Positions 51,299 through 60,976 of a stretch of 64,000 nt of DNA are shown here, in pieces. Every line of letters starts with the position of its first letter. Position 1 is the stretch's first letter. The stretch spans positions 36,805 through 100,804 of the forward strand of contig VSDK01009485.1 in assembly GCA_009767595.1 (NCBI GenBank), written 5' to 3'. The position numbers and the translations under genes are program-made. A model generated the notes under the pieces. The model did not search any database and had not been told where the DNA came from. It saw nothing but the letters and a program-made list of their open reading frames with translations. Origin of the DNA: Symbiodinium kawagutii (lineage: Eukaryota; Sar; Dinophyceae; Suessiales; Symbiodiniaceae).

Positions 51299-51519
51299 AT
51301 GAAAGAAACAATGCAGTCTTACATGACTATTTTCAGACTTGTTGACCACCTGGCAACACATGGCCTACGCAGGCCCAAGACGACGAATTACTCAGGGCCC
51401 CCACTTTGACCCTGGATTTCTGGAAGGAGGGCTTGCATTCTTGACATAACATCTGAAAAGGTTTGAGTTGTATGATAGAGTGGGAGTCCCTGTCCCTGTA
51501 GGGTATTTAATTCCGCATA

Positions 51520-51650
51520 CTTGTGGCCAGGACCAGGCTGCTGGCAATGATGGTGGTGAGGCCCCAAACGGATGCGCAGATGCACCTTCGGAGGGTAATC
51601 ATGCTGAACCGGGCCAGCAGGCTTGGGTACCAAATTTATTTGCAATTCAG
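51520..51650 (+). CDS. Exon, Gly/Ala/Asn-rich linker
   Basis: Frame CGQDQAAGNDGGEAPNGCAD then APSEGNHAEPGQQAW, low-complexity acidic linker similar to 50538-50639. Confidence 0.35.
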
Positions 51651-51733
51651 AATACCTTTACATGACTTGGTCACTGGCTGGTTGTATCTGTTTGTCAATC
51701 ATCACTTTGATTGAAACGCGGCATCCCTGGTAG

Positions 51734-51880
51734 GAAGATGACCTCATTATAACTCCACCACCGAAGCCTACCAAGCAGACCGTCGATGTGGTGACGCCGT
51801 ATTCCAAAGTTATGTTGGCAGCTTCGATGAGGGCCGAAGCAAACAAAAAGAATGCAAAAGGGAAGGAACCGGAACCTTGA
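51734..51880 (+). CDS. Exon, Pro then Lys-rich segment
   Basis: Acceptor tggtag, then EDDLIITPPPKPTKQTVDVV and KVMLAASMRAEANKKNAKGK before a stop. Typical of the Lys-rich linkers in this gene. Confidence 0.45.
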   Translation, partial: EDDLIITPPPKPTKQTVDVVTPYSKVMLAASMRAEANKKNAKGKEPEP

Positions 51881-52059
51881 CCATCCAAGCATTCCCATTT
51901 CAAAATCAAGATGATAATCTACCGGGTTGGTTTGGGATACTTGCATCCTTTTGCTTCTTCATGCTGGAAAGTCTCAACACAGATTCAAAAACATATGTAT
52001 TTGCTTGATTATTGAGCCAATGTGCCCCTCAACAATGATTGATTGGATTGCTAGCTTAG

Positions 52060-52233
52060 GACACCTTGCCTGATGAGAAGCGCAAGAACAAGCAGAAGAC
52101 GAAACGGGCAGTCAAACCATCCCAGAACGGAAAGACCAAGAAGAAAGCCAACGATCCTACTGCTGAGTCCAAACCGAAGGGTGTCACACCATATGGGGAA
52201 GCCAAGAAGCTGTTTGCAGCCAAGTCCTTTGCC
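52060..52233 (+). CDS. Exon, very basic segment
   Basis: Acceptor agcttag, then DTLPDEKRKNKQKTKRAVKP and QNGKTKKKANDPTAESKPKG, a nuclear-localisation-like basic stretch, then YGEAKKLFAAK. Confidence 0.5.
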
Positions 52234-52339
52234 TAATTCAGTACAGAACAAATTGTCATGCTGGTTCCCGTATATTCCAAACATATTCCATCTCGTTTCG
52301 AATAGGTTCACCCTCCCCTGCAGCTTGATTCTTCCAAGG

Positions 52340-52465
52340 TGCAAAGCGGAGAACTCCAAGATCAAGCAGCAAGAGATCAACGACCTTTGGAAGCAGTCGA
52401 ACGAGAGGTGGGAGATTGTCAAGGACATGTCTCCGGCCGAGATGAAAAGGAGGAGGTACAATTAG
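52340..52465 (+). CDS. Exon ending SPAEMKRRR
   Basis: Frame CKAENSKIKQQEINDLWKQS then NERWEIVKDMSPAEMKRRRY, a charged helix. I recall an ending of the type SPxEMKRRRF in related dinoflagellate proteins, unverified. It is the last block before a 1-kb stretch without exons. Confidence 0.5.
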   Translation, partial: CKAENSKIKQQEINDLWKQSNERWEIVKDMSPAEMKRRRYN

Positions 52466-52469
52466 GTAT

Positions 52470-53536
52470 GGGTCGACCGCTGGCCCACCACACATGCGTG
52501 AACGATACCCCTAGAATATCCGAGAAGCAACCGCCAATATATATGAAAGAACATATGGGCCCTCATCATGGTAAGCTGTTTTCCAGTCATGTGCAAGTGT
52601 GGCGCTAGCGATGGTCTTTGAGCTTCTCACTTTTTTTTGTGGGGGGGCTTCAGCAAAACAAATGTTGAAGCGTAATCACAATTGGGCTGGCTTTGAACTG
52701 CTGGTCTTGCATTACCAGAATGCGTATGTCGAATGCATACGCTTTCCATGCCTTTTTCATCTTAAGTCATCTTAGCAAGAACCGATTGATCTTGAGCATG
52801 TGTGCTAACACATGCTTGAGGCTAACTCATCGGGATGAACTTGAAGGACCGCGAGAAAAAACATGAGCACATATCAGTTGAATGTGTCCCAGTGTTGTCG
52901 CCCTCATTTGAATTCCTTCTATTACCAGTGATTAATGGCTAGCCTATCTTTTCTGGGGTTTTAGTTGGGCAATTGGTGATCACCTATTGGATGGCACTGG
53001 TTGATAAACCACATGATCAATGTATGTTTTTTCTTGAACGAACACCGATTAGCGGCCTCACTGGTCATCCCAACCATCTCAATTTTAAATATGTGTAACA
53101 GATAGACGTTTCCTCAAAAAAACAAGCATCCTGCTAAAGACGGTTGGTCAGAGTCGGGTGGGCTTAGATATTCAGATTTTCCCATTGATGATACTCCCAT
53201 CACCTCCTCGCTTGGTTGGGGTGGCTGCTCGGGATGCTCTTGCTCCAAAGCTGTTTCATGAAACAAGCCAAGCTGCCATCCATGCACATCGGCTGATCCA
53301 TGTCGAATCGAAAAATATCGAGGTATACCTAGGCTGGGCAATCAAGAAAACTACTATGCACTTCACAGTTGCCTTCAGTACACGCACCGGTGTCAGCCAT
53401 GAAATACAGTGTGCTTGCTGGCCTCCTTGCTGCGTTGATCTCATGCTCCCAGGATGAATTCTAATGCCCCAGAAACTTATTATGCAAAATGTTTTTGTCC
53501 CTATCGTACCTGTTCAAAACTTTTCCTGCGATTCAG
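52470..53536. other. Intron or intergenic stretch
   Basis: No supported exon. Open frames at 52339-52608 and 53158-53457 lack motifs. Because the two sides differ in character (Lys-rich before, methyltransferase-like after), a gene boundary here is possible. Confidence 0.4.
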
Positions 53537-53655
53537 GTTATGGACCTGTGCCACCAGAGAACCGGCTACACTTTCTCGAAGTATGCGCTGGATCTCACAG
53601 ATTGACGGATGCGGCGCTGGACTTTGGCATGAGGGCACATGCCATGGACGATTCT
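53537..53655 (+). CDS. Exon with methyltransferase motif I-like sequence
   Basis: Acceptor gattcag, then GYGPVPPENRLHFLEVCAGS and HRLTDAALDFGMRAHAMD. The pattern FLEhCAGSxxLTxAhxxxGhxxxxhD resembles the SAM-binding motif I of cytosine-C5 methyltransferases (DLFxGxGGhxxGhxxxG followed by an acidic residue at the end of the next strand). The next two exons carry motif IV-like and motif VI-like sequences in the right order. Confidence 0.6.
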
Positions 53656-53750
53656 TGATATCAATATCATGGGGCAAAATTCAAGAAGTAGTTTGCGGTG
53701 TGTTCTTTTTGACCATGGGGGCATGATTTAATACCCATCCAAAATTGGTT

Positions 53751-53990
53751 TCTGAGGTGACCTATTCACGCCATCAAGACTTGTTAACGGTGGTTGGGTT
53801 CATGGCGGTGATGGCGGCGGTTCGCCGCATCATTGAAGGCGGCACCATATGGGTGGGAGTTCCATGCAGCTCGTGGATTTGGCTCTCACGAGGGTCGACA
53901 AAACGTTGTCGTTTGCGTGTCCGCGGCAGCAAGAAAATTTTCAAAGTTAGGCGACACAATCGCCTCGTGCGGAGGCTTTGTTACATGTTT
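53751..53990 (+). CDS. Exon with PC motif (methyltransferase motif IV-like)
   Basis: Frame SEVTYSRHQDLLTVVGFMAV then GGTIWVGVPCSSWIWLSRGS and basic residues to NRLVRRLCYMFL. In C5 methyltransferases the catalytic Cys lies in (G)PPCQxxS. Here VGVPCSSW has the PC pair preceded by a hydrophobic strand and followed by Ser/Trp. The chemistry is unproven; the order relative to 53537 and 54242 supports a C5-like Rossmann fold. Confidence 0.6.
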
Positions 53991-54057
53991 CTCGGTTTGC
54001 CATCGCATTTTTCCCTTGTCATCACAACAGGTGGTGATGTAGGTCTGACTTAATTGC

Positions 54058-54145
54058 TCTCCTATCTATCTTTTTATTTTCCTATTTGTCCACCTCTGTT
54101 ATCTACCTATCTATCTACCTACCTATCTATCTACTGTACTTAACA
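54058..54145. repeat. (CTAT)n microsatellite
   Basis: ctatctatc runs with interruptions inside the intron between the motif IV and VI exons. Confidence 0.85.
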
Positions 54146-54241
54146 TCTCTTCCAACTGTTCATTCGTGTTTCTTTTCCAGCATTTGCTTGTGCGGTTATG
54201 CCCTGAGTATTTTCTTCCCTCATTGGCGCACAACTTCTTAG

Positions 54242-54320
54242 GCTTGAGCTGTGCAAGAAGAAAGGCATCAGCTGGGTGATCGAACAACCAGGATCATCTC
54301 TTTTGCCATTTTATAGGCCC
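54242..54320 (+). CDS. Exon with VIEQP motif (methyltransferase motif VI-like)
   Basis: Acceptor ttcttag, then LELCKKKGISWVIEQPGSSL and LPFY. WVIEQP corresponds in place to the ENV strand (motif VI) of C5 methyltransferases, with the Glu kept and Asn-Val replaced by Gln-Pro. Such IEQP/IENP variants occur in methyltransferase-like proteins as I recall, not checked. Confidence 0.55.
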
Positions 54321-54394
54321 TTTGAGGCGGGGATGTCATTATGTTGTAGTTGATGGCCCCCGCAAACCCGTGATAGGCAAATAGCCTAGCTGTA

Positions 54395-54490
54395 GGCCTT
54401 GATCAAGAGGCACCGCGCAAAGATTTATCGTCTGCCTCTTGGCATGCATGGTGCCAATTCTGAGAAACCCAGCTGCATTAAAACCAATTG
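54395..54490 (+). CDS. Exon following methyltransferase-like core
   Basis: Frame ALIKRHRAKIYRLPLGMHGA then NSEKPSCIKTNC. Mixed strand/basic composition; likely continues the Rossmann-like domain. Confidence 0.45.
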
Positions 54491-54543
54491 TATGTATACG
54501 CTTGAATCACTTGGATGTATCCGACATCTGATGGGCTAGAATT

Positions 54544-54755
54544 TCCGTGGGTGTCCACCTTACTTGAAGCTCCAGCTGCAGTGGCTACCCAAGGAAACGG
54601 ACAATCTTGATAACAACGGCTTCTTGGTTAGATGATCTGCCTTGTCCCTCTATGACAGCTGATCGCAGGATGGGATTGCCGGATTACACCATGTTCGCTA
54701 GGAAGTGGTTTATCCAAAAGAACCTGCAGACTTCTCCCATTGACTTGAAAGGTTG
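54544..54755 (+). CDS. Two small exons, RGCPPYLKL and ADRRMGLPDY
   Basis: Frame RGCPPYLKLQLQWLPKETDN (about 54544-54630). After acag at 54658 a second frame reads ADRRMGLPDYTMFARKWFIQ then KNLQTSPIDLK, ending at a GT donor (gaaag|gttg). Order and strand fit the preceding exons. Confidence 0.4.
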
Positions 54756-55035
54756 AATTTAAGTGCCCCTCTTACTGCTAAAAATGTTCCTCTCTTGTTT
54801 GGTTCATTTCGTTATGTTTTCTTTATTTTGACTTCTTCTTGGATTTTCTTTCTGTTCGACATTTTCAATTCAAATTGATGGATTCAGTGGCTTTCACTTT
54901 CGTCGATGATCTTGCAACTAGTGGGGTTAGACTGACCACATCCGATTCAACTAGTGTTTGTTCACTTGGGTTTTTAAAGCCGTTCGACCGATCTGCTGGG
55001 TCTTTCGGCTTGCGACAGGGAACAATTGCTAAAGA

Positions 55036-55098
55036 TCCAGTCCCAGAAGCGCCTCCGCTTAGTGAAGAAGTACACGGATTCAGCTGGCCGGAGCAGGG
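55036..55098 (+). CDS. Small exon, basic (LVKKYTD)
   Basis: Frame KIQSQKRLRLVKKYTDSAGR ending at gcagg|gtagtg. The overlapping open frame in another phase (VPEAPPLSEEVHGFSWPEQ) is the alternative. Confidence 0.35.
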
Positions 55099-55099
55099 T

Positions 55100-55465
55100 A
55101 GTGTCAAACTCAGTTTTTTCCACAAATAGGCATTTCACTTCTCAATGATATTCATGAAGCAGTTGTGTTTTCTTATGCCTTTCCATGGCTTTAGTGTGTT
55201 TTCCATTCACGGGCCTAGGCCGGGGCAAAGGATTTAACTGCTTCACAAATCTATCCTTGGAACTTTTCTTTGACAGCCCCTTGGTGTTTGATTTTGTTTC
55301 TGGCGGTGTACGTTTATGTGCTCGAGCTGGATGGTTACAAGTATGGTTGCCTATTGAAATCCAATTAGATCAGATGCAAGTAGTTTCGCTAGTAAAGAGA
55401 CTTGTGAAACTCAGTTCAGTTGATCATTTTGTGGGGTCATGCCACCAAGCAGGTCTAGTTGTATC
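55100..55465. other. Intron-like stretch
   Basis: T-rich sequence with an unsupported + frame (55185-55496). Nothing else seen. Confidence 0.4.
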
Positions 55466-55469
55466 AGCC

Positions 55470-55650
55470 CGCCCTGAAACCGTTGCCCTGGAATGATGGC
55501 CAAGCCACCTTTGAGGTCCTCAAGCTTTTCAACCTGCATCTGATCAAGCAGCGCCGGTCCTTTCCTGATCGAATTCGAGCTGAGGAGGGCTTGAAGTTTT
55601 GCGACACAGACCCACTTTCTAGTGATTCCGAGCTATCTGATGTAGTGTCC
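55470..55650 (+). CDS. Exon, WNDGQATFEV segment
   Basis: Frame PLPWNDGQATFEVLKLFNLH then LIKQRRSFPDRIRAEEGLKF and an acidic Ser-rich end. Helical, protein-like. No domain recognised. Confidence 0.4.
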
Positions 55651-56060
55651 TTTAACAATCGAGAAGCCACCAGCCACTGAAACAGATGAACTTCTGTTTG
55701 TATTTTCCAGGCGGTGCTATAATTAAGTCCAGGGAGTTTGAGCACTGATGTGAAGAAGGTTGAAAATAGCTAGCTGAACGCACGTGCAGCCAGTGATTTC
55801 AAACATTGGTTGGGTATACTTTTCATTGCAACCTGCGATGTGGGAAGCCAACCAGGAATCCTATAGGCCATGCCCGTGTATAGATGAATTCTATATTCTG
55901 CTGGGTGAACTCCTGCCCCCAAATTTCCCTTGAATTTTGCGATGGCAATCCTACACATTCGAACTGACCAGGATCCCTAGTGACTTTTTGCCCTTAATGT
56001 CGGGGACCCACTTCTGACCCACATATCAAGACTCATTTGATCGAACCGTGTGACTGACAG

Positions 56061-56161
56061 GTGCATGGCGAGCAGCTCCGATTCGAGCTCCATTGCCAGC
56101 GACCCACCTGAGAGGTCCAGGCATGGTGATGCAGCTTGGGAACAGGAGAAAGGGCTTGCTG
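56061..56161 (+). CDS. Exon, Ser-rich linker
   Basis: Acceptor ctgacag, then CMASSSDSSSIASDPPERSR and HGDAAWEQEKGLAG, donor gctg|gtgttt. 101 nt. Confidence 0.45.
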
Positions 56162-56439
56162 GTGTTTTCAATACTTACGCACTCTACTTGTTGGACCATG
56201 GATGGCTAGCTCACCCCAATGGTGCGTGATCAATGAGTTGAAAAAGCCACGGTTTAGAGATGCACCGATGCATTCCGCCGGTAACCAGCTTCCCAATTCT
56301 ATGTAAGATCCCTTGAGTTTGTTCATTGGGAATATCACCTGTAGGGAATGTAAGAAAGATCATTTGTGAACGGTGTACCAGGTCACCAGATTGCAAACCA
56401 CCTGCGGCGCAATATCATCATGATATGCACTTACTCATA

Positions 56440-56848
56440 CATGACTTGATACATGACACGCTATGGCACGCTATGACACGTGACTGACACGCTATGACAC
56501 GCGACTGACACGCTATGACACGTGACTGACACGCTATGACATGTGACTGACACGCTATGACACGCTATGACACGCTATGACACGTTATGTCACGCTATGA
56601 TACGCTATTGTTGGTCATGACAGGATAGGATGACGTCCTAAATATGTCAAGGTATGACACTCTATGACACTCTGTGATGTGCCATCATGTCAAGGTATGA
56701 CACTCTATGACACTCTTTGGCGCCAAAAAGAGCGGTTTCGAGCTCATAGATCACAAACATACCAAAACATGGCTGCGTGTCATACCGTGTCATACCGTGT
56801 CTAAGTACATATAGACCCCCCCTCTGGCGTGTCATAGCGTGTCATACT
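56440..56848. repeat. TGACACGCTA minisatellite with an opposite-strand arm
   Basis: From 56440 to about 56717 the + strand carries some 25 copies of ctatgacacg with inserted gtgactgacacg, drifting to tatgacactc. From 56775 to 56848 the complementary word (cgtgtcata) is repeated seven times. The two arms can pair across a spacer of about 60 bp. Confidence 0.9.
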
Positions 56849-56989
56849 GGTACCACCGCTTGGCCCAACAAGATCAGCGTTTGGCTCTGGTGAATCAGTC
56901 ATAGAGCCAGTGGTTCCTTACTTCAATGGACCCTCAGCTTGCAAAACTTGACCTCTTAACTGCTTTATTCAAGTTTTATTCATCAAAAA

Positions 56990-57060
56990 TGCGCTCGGCC
57001 GCATCCCAAGGAATCGAAAGCTAAAGGGAAAGGTGGGAAAAGCATTGCAGCCGCTGGTAT
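56990..57060 (+). CDS. Exon, KAKGKGGK linker
   Basis: Frame PHPKESKAKGKGGKSIAAAG, Lys/Gly-rich and similar to the start of the next exon. Other frames are also open, so confidence is limited. Confidence 0.35.
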
Positions 57061-57142
57061 CTTGGCAAACAAAGCTTCGCACATGGACTATCTTTCCCCC
57101 CAATGGCTGCGAATCAATTGTTTCATTGGTGTTAATTGACAG

Positions 57143-58080
57143 CATTTCCAAATAACAAGCCGTCAGCCAAACCAATGGCTTCAGGTAAAGGGAAAGGAAA
57201 ATCAGTATTGACAATGGCCATGGTGGCCAAAGCAAAAGGCAAAGGCAAGTGCGGCAAGTTGGGCAGCCCCAAACCTGCCATCACCAGCAGTGCGCATGCG
57301 AAGAAACCCCTTTCACCGATCAGAGAAGAGGAGGAGGATGATGAACCAGAAGAAGAGGAGGAAGAGGTTGATTTGACCAGCAAGAGAGGAAAAGCAGAAG
57401 AGAAAGTAGAACCACCAAAGACTGCCAAAGCAAGCAAGAAGAAAGACAAGCAGGTGGAGGAAGAGGCAGAAGATAACAGTGGCAAGAAGAGCAAGAAGAG
57501 AGGAAAAGCAGAAGAGAAAGAAGAACCACCTAAGACTGCCAAAGCGAGCAAGAAGAAAGACAAGCAGGTGGAGGAAGAGGCAGAAGAAGACGGTGGCAAG
57601 ACGAGCAAGAAGAAAGGAAAACGAGAAGAGAAAGAAGAACCACCAAAGACTGCCAAAGCGAGCAAGAAGAAAGAGAAGCAGGTTGAGGAAGAGGCAGAAG
57701 AAGACAGTGGCAAGACGAGCAAGAAGAAAGGAAAAGCAGAAGAGAAAGAACCACCAAAGATTGCTAAAGCGAGCAGGAAGAAAGAGAAGCAGGTTGAGGA
57801 AGAGGCAGAAGAAGACAGTGGCGAGAAGAGCAAGACGAGAAGCAGAGCGGAAGAGAAAGAAGATCCACCCCAGACTGCCAAGGCCAAAGCTATCAAGAAG
57901 ACAAACAGTGAGGTTGAGGACGAGGGTTTGGCTAAGTTTGCCATCGTCAGATTCAACCAAGAGTTGGCGGAGGCGAAACAAGGAAAGTCTAAAGGGCACG
58001 ATTTCGATGAAGAGGGTAATCCAAACAAGGCGAGGCTTGGGGGCAAGAGGCAAGATGAATCGCTACGACATTGGGGTTCG
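57143..58080 (+). CDS. Large exon with 38-residue K/E-rich repeats
   Basis: Acceptor ttgacag, no ATG needed at its start. It begins AFPNNKPSAKPMASGKGKGK, then has four tandem units of 37-38 residues (AEEKEEPPKTAKASKKKDKQ followed by VEEEAEEDGGKTSKKKGK) and a decayed fifth. It ends in a charged helical part (LAKFAIVRFNQELAEAKQGK). The alternation of Lys-rich and Glu-rich blocks predicts a disordered or coiled-coil, probably nucleic-acid-associated segment. The long Ser/Leu/Phe-rich frame on the opposite strand is a shadow. Confidence 0.7.
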
Positions 58081-58212
58081 ACATGTTTGTCACCATCGTA
58101 TCTTTTAGTTTCATGTCTCACCGGAACACTGAGCCAATTAGCGAAGATAGTTAGTTATGCTTGCACTTTCCTCTATATGATTATTTAGGATTGTCCATAT
58201 TTCGCCATGCAG

Positions 58213-58392
58213 GCTCCTGTGAAAAAGATGGTGGGTGTGGTGCCACCTGATGGCGGCCCGCTCGTTCGATTGAGAACGAAAACGAGCTCAGACAGCTTGG
58301 CCGAATTGGAGACGCCCCCACCCGCAACTCTCCCGACGCCCCCGCCCAACTCACGGCCAGCCGCATCTCCGAGTTCATCGTTTCTGGATTGA
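58213..58392 (+). CDS. Exon, Pro-rich linker
   Basis: Acceptor gccatgcag, then APVKKMVGVVPPDGGPLVRL, a Ser/Thr stretch and LPTPPPNSRPAASPSSS, then a stop; the real donor must lie before it. Disordered linker. Confidence 0.5.
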   Translation, partial: APVKKMVGVVPPDGGPLVRLRTKTSSDSLAELETPPPATLPTPPPNSRPAASPSSSFLD

Positions 58393-58800
58393 AGTTAAGT
58401 CATCATGGTTGTTTCGATCTCCATCCGTCCATAGAGCATCGATAATCAACAATGGTATTGACAAATCAGAACAAATAGATGGGCAGTTTCCTCATGAACA
58501 AGACCTGCCGCAGTTGTCATTAACGTATATTTAGACCACCATTATCTACCATTGGTTCGGCATGGATGATCCCAACCTAGCTGTTTGCCTGTTGCTAAGA
58601 TTCCCCAGAAGCTACTCTACGGTCAGCGCAACTCGGTTGCAAGATCCTCCTTCATTATCTTGATCTGCCCGACTATACCCCCTTCAAACTTGGTTTTTCG
58701 AAAAATGCCGAGGACAAGTCTGGTGAGCCTATCGAGGCCAGTCATCCAGCTTGATATGAGGACCCACCACACATCTAGGCATCAGGTACTTCAACATTTT
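58393..58800. other. Intron with one possible small exon
   Basis: At 58609-58660 a frame reads KLLYGQRNSVARSSF after cccag. Otherwise nothing seen. Confidence 0.3.
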
Positions 58801-58885
58801 CTCTAGCCGAGAGGCATCGCCGGTGCTCGAATATGATGCTGAGGGCAAGCTCATGAGAGCACCTTGGAAACCATTTCATCAAGGA
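58800..58885 (+). CDS. Exon, LEYDAEGKLMRAPWKPF segment
   Basis: Frame REASPVLEYDAEGKLMRAPW then KPFHQG. No domain recognised, composition globular. Confidence 0.45.
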
Positions 58886-58987
58886 TTATTTGACACAAGG
58901 TGTGGCTTGGGATCACAACTTACTTTGTCAGATATACACTGCCGTGTATTGATTTCGTGCAAAACAGATACTTTAATTCTAACATGG

Positions 58988-59240
58988 CTTCGAACCATTA
59001 TCGAAGCCGAGGCTGCCCATATGACCGATGAGGCCAAAGAGAAGATTCGCAACATGAGCCAAAATGACATCCCGCTAGCTCAGAGACGAACTTTGTACAA
59101 TAGTATGGCACGTCGTTTTCGATCAGGTGGCTTAAAACCGGGGTTGCTACAGAAGTATAACTCCTGCCTCTCTGAAAGAAAACAGCGATGGAAACTATTG
59201 AAAGAGTTCATCATAGACGAAGACATGCTACAGCCTCAGA
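58988..59240 (+). CDS. Exon, helical domain (RRTLYNSMARRF)
   Basis: Frame RTIIEAEAAHMTDEAKEKIR, then IPLAQRRTLYNSMARRFRSG, then LKPGLLQKYNSCLSERKQRW and LLKEFIIDEDM. An all-helical segment of about 80 residues. From memory, blocks ending in LLKxFhhDxxM recur in the same dinoflagellate family. It is the best-conserved-looking helical part of this gene. Confidence 0.6.
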
Positions 59241-59429
59241 TTGAAGGAATGGTGATTGACATAAACCATGTGCAAATATTTTTTGGTTTCAATATGATTT
59301 ATTGAACGGGGTGCCCTCCCAGGTCCGAAGTACAGGTGGAAGCCTTCTTCATCCAGTCCACATCTTGGTTCTGATGATGTTGAACCACAACAAACATGAA
59401 ACAATCAAGAATACAACTTTGATGGCTGA

Positions 59430-59655
59430 GGGAGTCTAAGAAGAAGGACGAGGACATCTATGAAAAGCTTCCCCTGTTTGAGATTGAGGATCTGTATGGA
59501 AAATCCGAAGCTGGAAAGATTCTTGGTCAGCTAAAGATGCTGGTTGTTCAACCGCTTATCCAACTTAACTTGTAGAGAGAACTGGACAGTGAATGATCAT
59601 CTAAGGGCATTCATTGAACGCATCAAAGCAAGCCCGCTACTTAGCTTTGGTTGAA
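59430..59655 (+). CDS. Two exons, KLPLFEIEDLYGKSEAGK and NWTVNDHLRAF
   Basis: Frame ESKKKDEDIYEKLPLFEIED then LYGKSEAGKILGQ to about 59570. A further frame reads NWTVNDHLRAFIERIKASPL to 59655. Both are helical and charged. Confidence 0.5.
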
Positions 59656-59700
59656 TGAAAAGTGTTTTGGTTCAAAACATCCAGCATCGCCCACTGACAG

Positions 59701-59750
59701 GTCAAACTGGTGAAGCGCACTGGCAAGCCCCTTGACCCAAAAGATGATTG
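59701..59750 (+). CDS. Small exon, VKRTGKPLDPKDD
   Basis: Acceptor ctgacag, then VKLVKRTGKPLDPKDDC. Donor not resolved. Confidence 0.45.
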
Positions 59751-59811
59751 CTTTTTAAAACCTGTTTTGAGTCCAGCCATCTAACACGTGTAAAACCAAT
59801 AAATCCAAATC

Positions 59812-59915
59812 CAGACCGTCCTCGGCTATCCTAAGTTTCCAGACGATGACCGGTTCAAGCTCTACAAGGTCTTCAAGAAGCACAAAATCAAGAGCCCCTT
59901 TGGCGGGTTCAGTTC
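59812..59915 (+). CDS. Exon, YPKFPDDDRFKLYKVFKK
   Basis: Frame VLGYPKFPDDDRFKLYKVFK then KHKIKSPFGGF. Basic and aromatic; no domain recognised. Confidence 0.45.
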
Positions 59916-60019
59916 AGGGTTTTAAAGCCTACGCCATGACTTAGCAGGCGTCGATTACATCATCACACGAATGAAACCAATCCCAACGGATGGGGCTTTC
60001 CGTTTGGATTCGTATCATT

Positions 60020-60090
60020 CACATTCATCATGACCATCATCACCACCATCACCATCATAATCAACATCATTACTATCATCAACATTTCCT
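60020..60090. repeat. (CAT)n-like degenerate microsatellite
   Basis: catcatcaccaccatcaccatcataatcaacatcattac. Intronic. Confidence 0.7.
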
Positions 60091-60200
60091 CTATGTAACA
60101 CCCCTAACAATTTCTTGGTGATGCCAAAACCCTCCTTGGATGTCCAAGTATACTTCGATGTCTTATGTTGTCACTTTCACCCGTTAGCTCCCAATCTCAG

Positions 60201-60446
60201 GTGACGATATCACCCGTGCTGGCACGCGCACCTCTGCTGGCGGAACTGTTGGCAAAGGAGCGGGCAGGCAGGCGCTGGGTGAGTCCTTGGAGGCAGGCAT
60301 GGCTGAGCTTGGGGAGGGGCACGCTGCCCCCAAAGCCAAAGCTAAAGCCAAAGCGAAGGCTAAGGGTAGTGGGAAAGGTGGGCGTGGCAATGGTCTTAGT
60401 GAAGACGCGAAGCAGCTTCAGAAGGACATCAAAGCGTTCCCTGGCT
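60201..60446 (+). CDS. Exon with PKAKAKAKAKAKG linker
   Basis: Acceptor atctcag. The frame reads DDITRAGTRTSAGGTVGKGA, then LGESLEAGMAELGEGH, then APKAKAKAKAKAKGSGKGGR and LSEDAKQLQKDIKAF. The Lys/Ala linker is like those at 57.0-57.3 kb. The other long frame here is a phase shadow. Confidence 0.6.
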
Positions 60447-60460
60447 GTATAAAAAGAACA

Positions 60461-60540
60461 CCTGGTTGATTAATAGGGGGTATCCCATAAAGGCTTTGGT
60501 TTCCCTTTGGAATGGTCATCTTGTTTTTTTAAATCCGGGG
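60461..60540. mobile_element. Family F element, copy F2, beside an exon
   Basis: CCTGGTTGATTAATAGGGGG then tatcccataaaggctttgg matches F1 (32510). It begins about 15 bp after the preceding exon, so the insertion sits at the very start of the intron. Right end unclear. Confidence 0.55.
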
Positions 60541-60648
60541 TCTGTCAAATTGTCTTTAGCTTTACGCACTCCGCATTGCAACAAATGTTAGTTGGTTGAA
60601 CTGGTTTCTCCTTATCATTGACTCATTTGTTCTGTGTTGCCCACCCAG

Positions 60649-60725
60649 GTTGAGAGACAAAGCGGAGAAAAGCCGAGAGTTTGCCCAAGAATTGACTGAC
60701 CTTGGAATCCCTCACCAGGAGGCTT
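60649..60725 (+). CDS. Small exon, charged helix
   Basis: Acceptor cacccag, then LRDKAEKSREFAQELTDLGI. Possible coiled coil. Confidence 0.5.
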
Positions 60726-60789
60726 GTTTTTGACATTGTTCACTTAAATGGTCTTTATCTAAACAATTTAGCAACTTCGCTACTTTGCA

Positions 60790-60860
60790 TAGGCCCTGGC
60801 GGAGAGCCTTCACAACAATCACAAGTTCTTTCGGAAGCTTGTGAAAAGGAGATTGCTTTC
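60790..60860 (+). CDS. Small exon, ALAESLHNNHKFFRKL
   Basis: Frame ALAESLHNNHKFFRKLVKRR. Helical and basic; fits the preceding helix exon. Limits uncertain. Confidence 0.4.
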
Positions 60861-60976
60861 ACTGTCTTTCAAAATACACTACAAGCACAAACACCAAGGA
60901 TCATCAGGGACACATCTGTTTTCGTTTGTTCACTCACGACCTCTTCCGAAAGCTTATTATTGTTGCATTCTTGCAG

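Noticed and set aside
57132-58121. 329-codon Ser/Leu/Phe-rich frame on the - strand, and other long frames over the same repeats
   Set aside because: Shadow of the K/E-rich repeat exon. The repeat period is a multiple of three, so several frames stay open; only the + frame has coherent composition and an acceptor.
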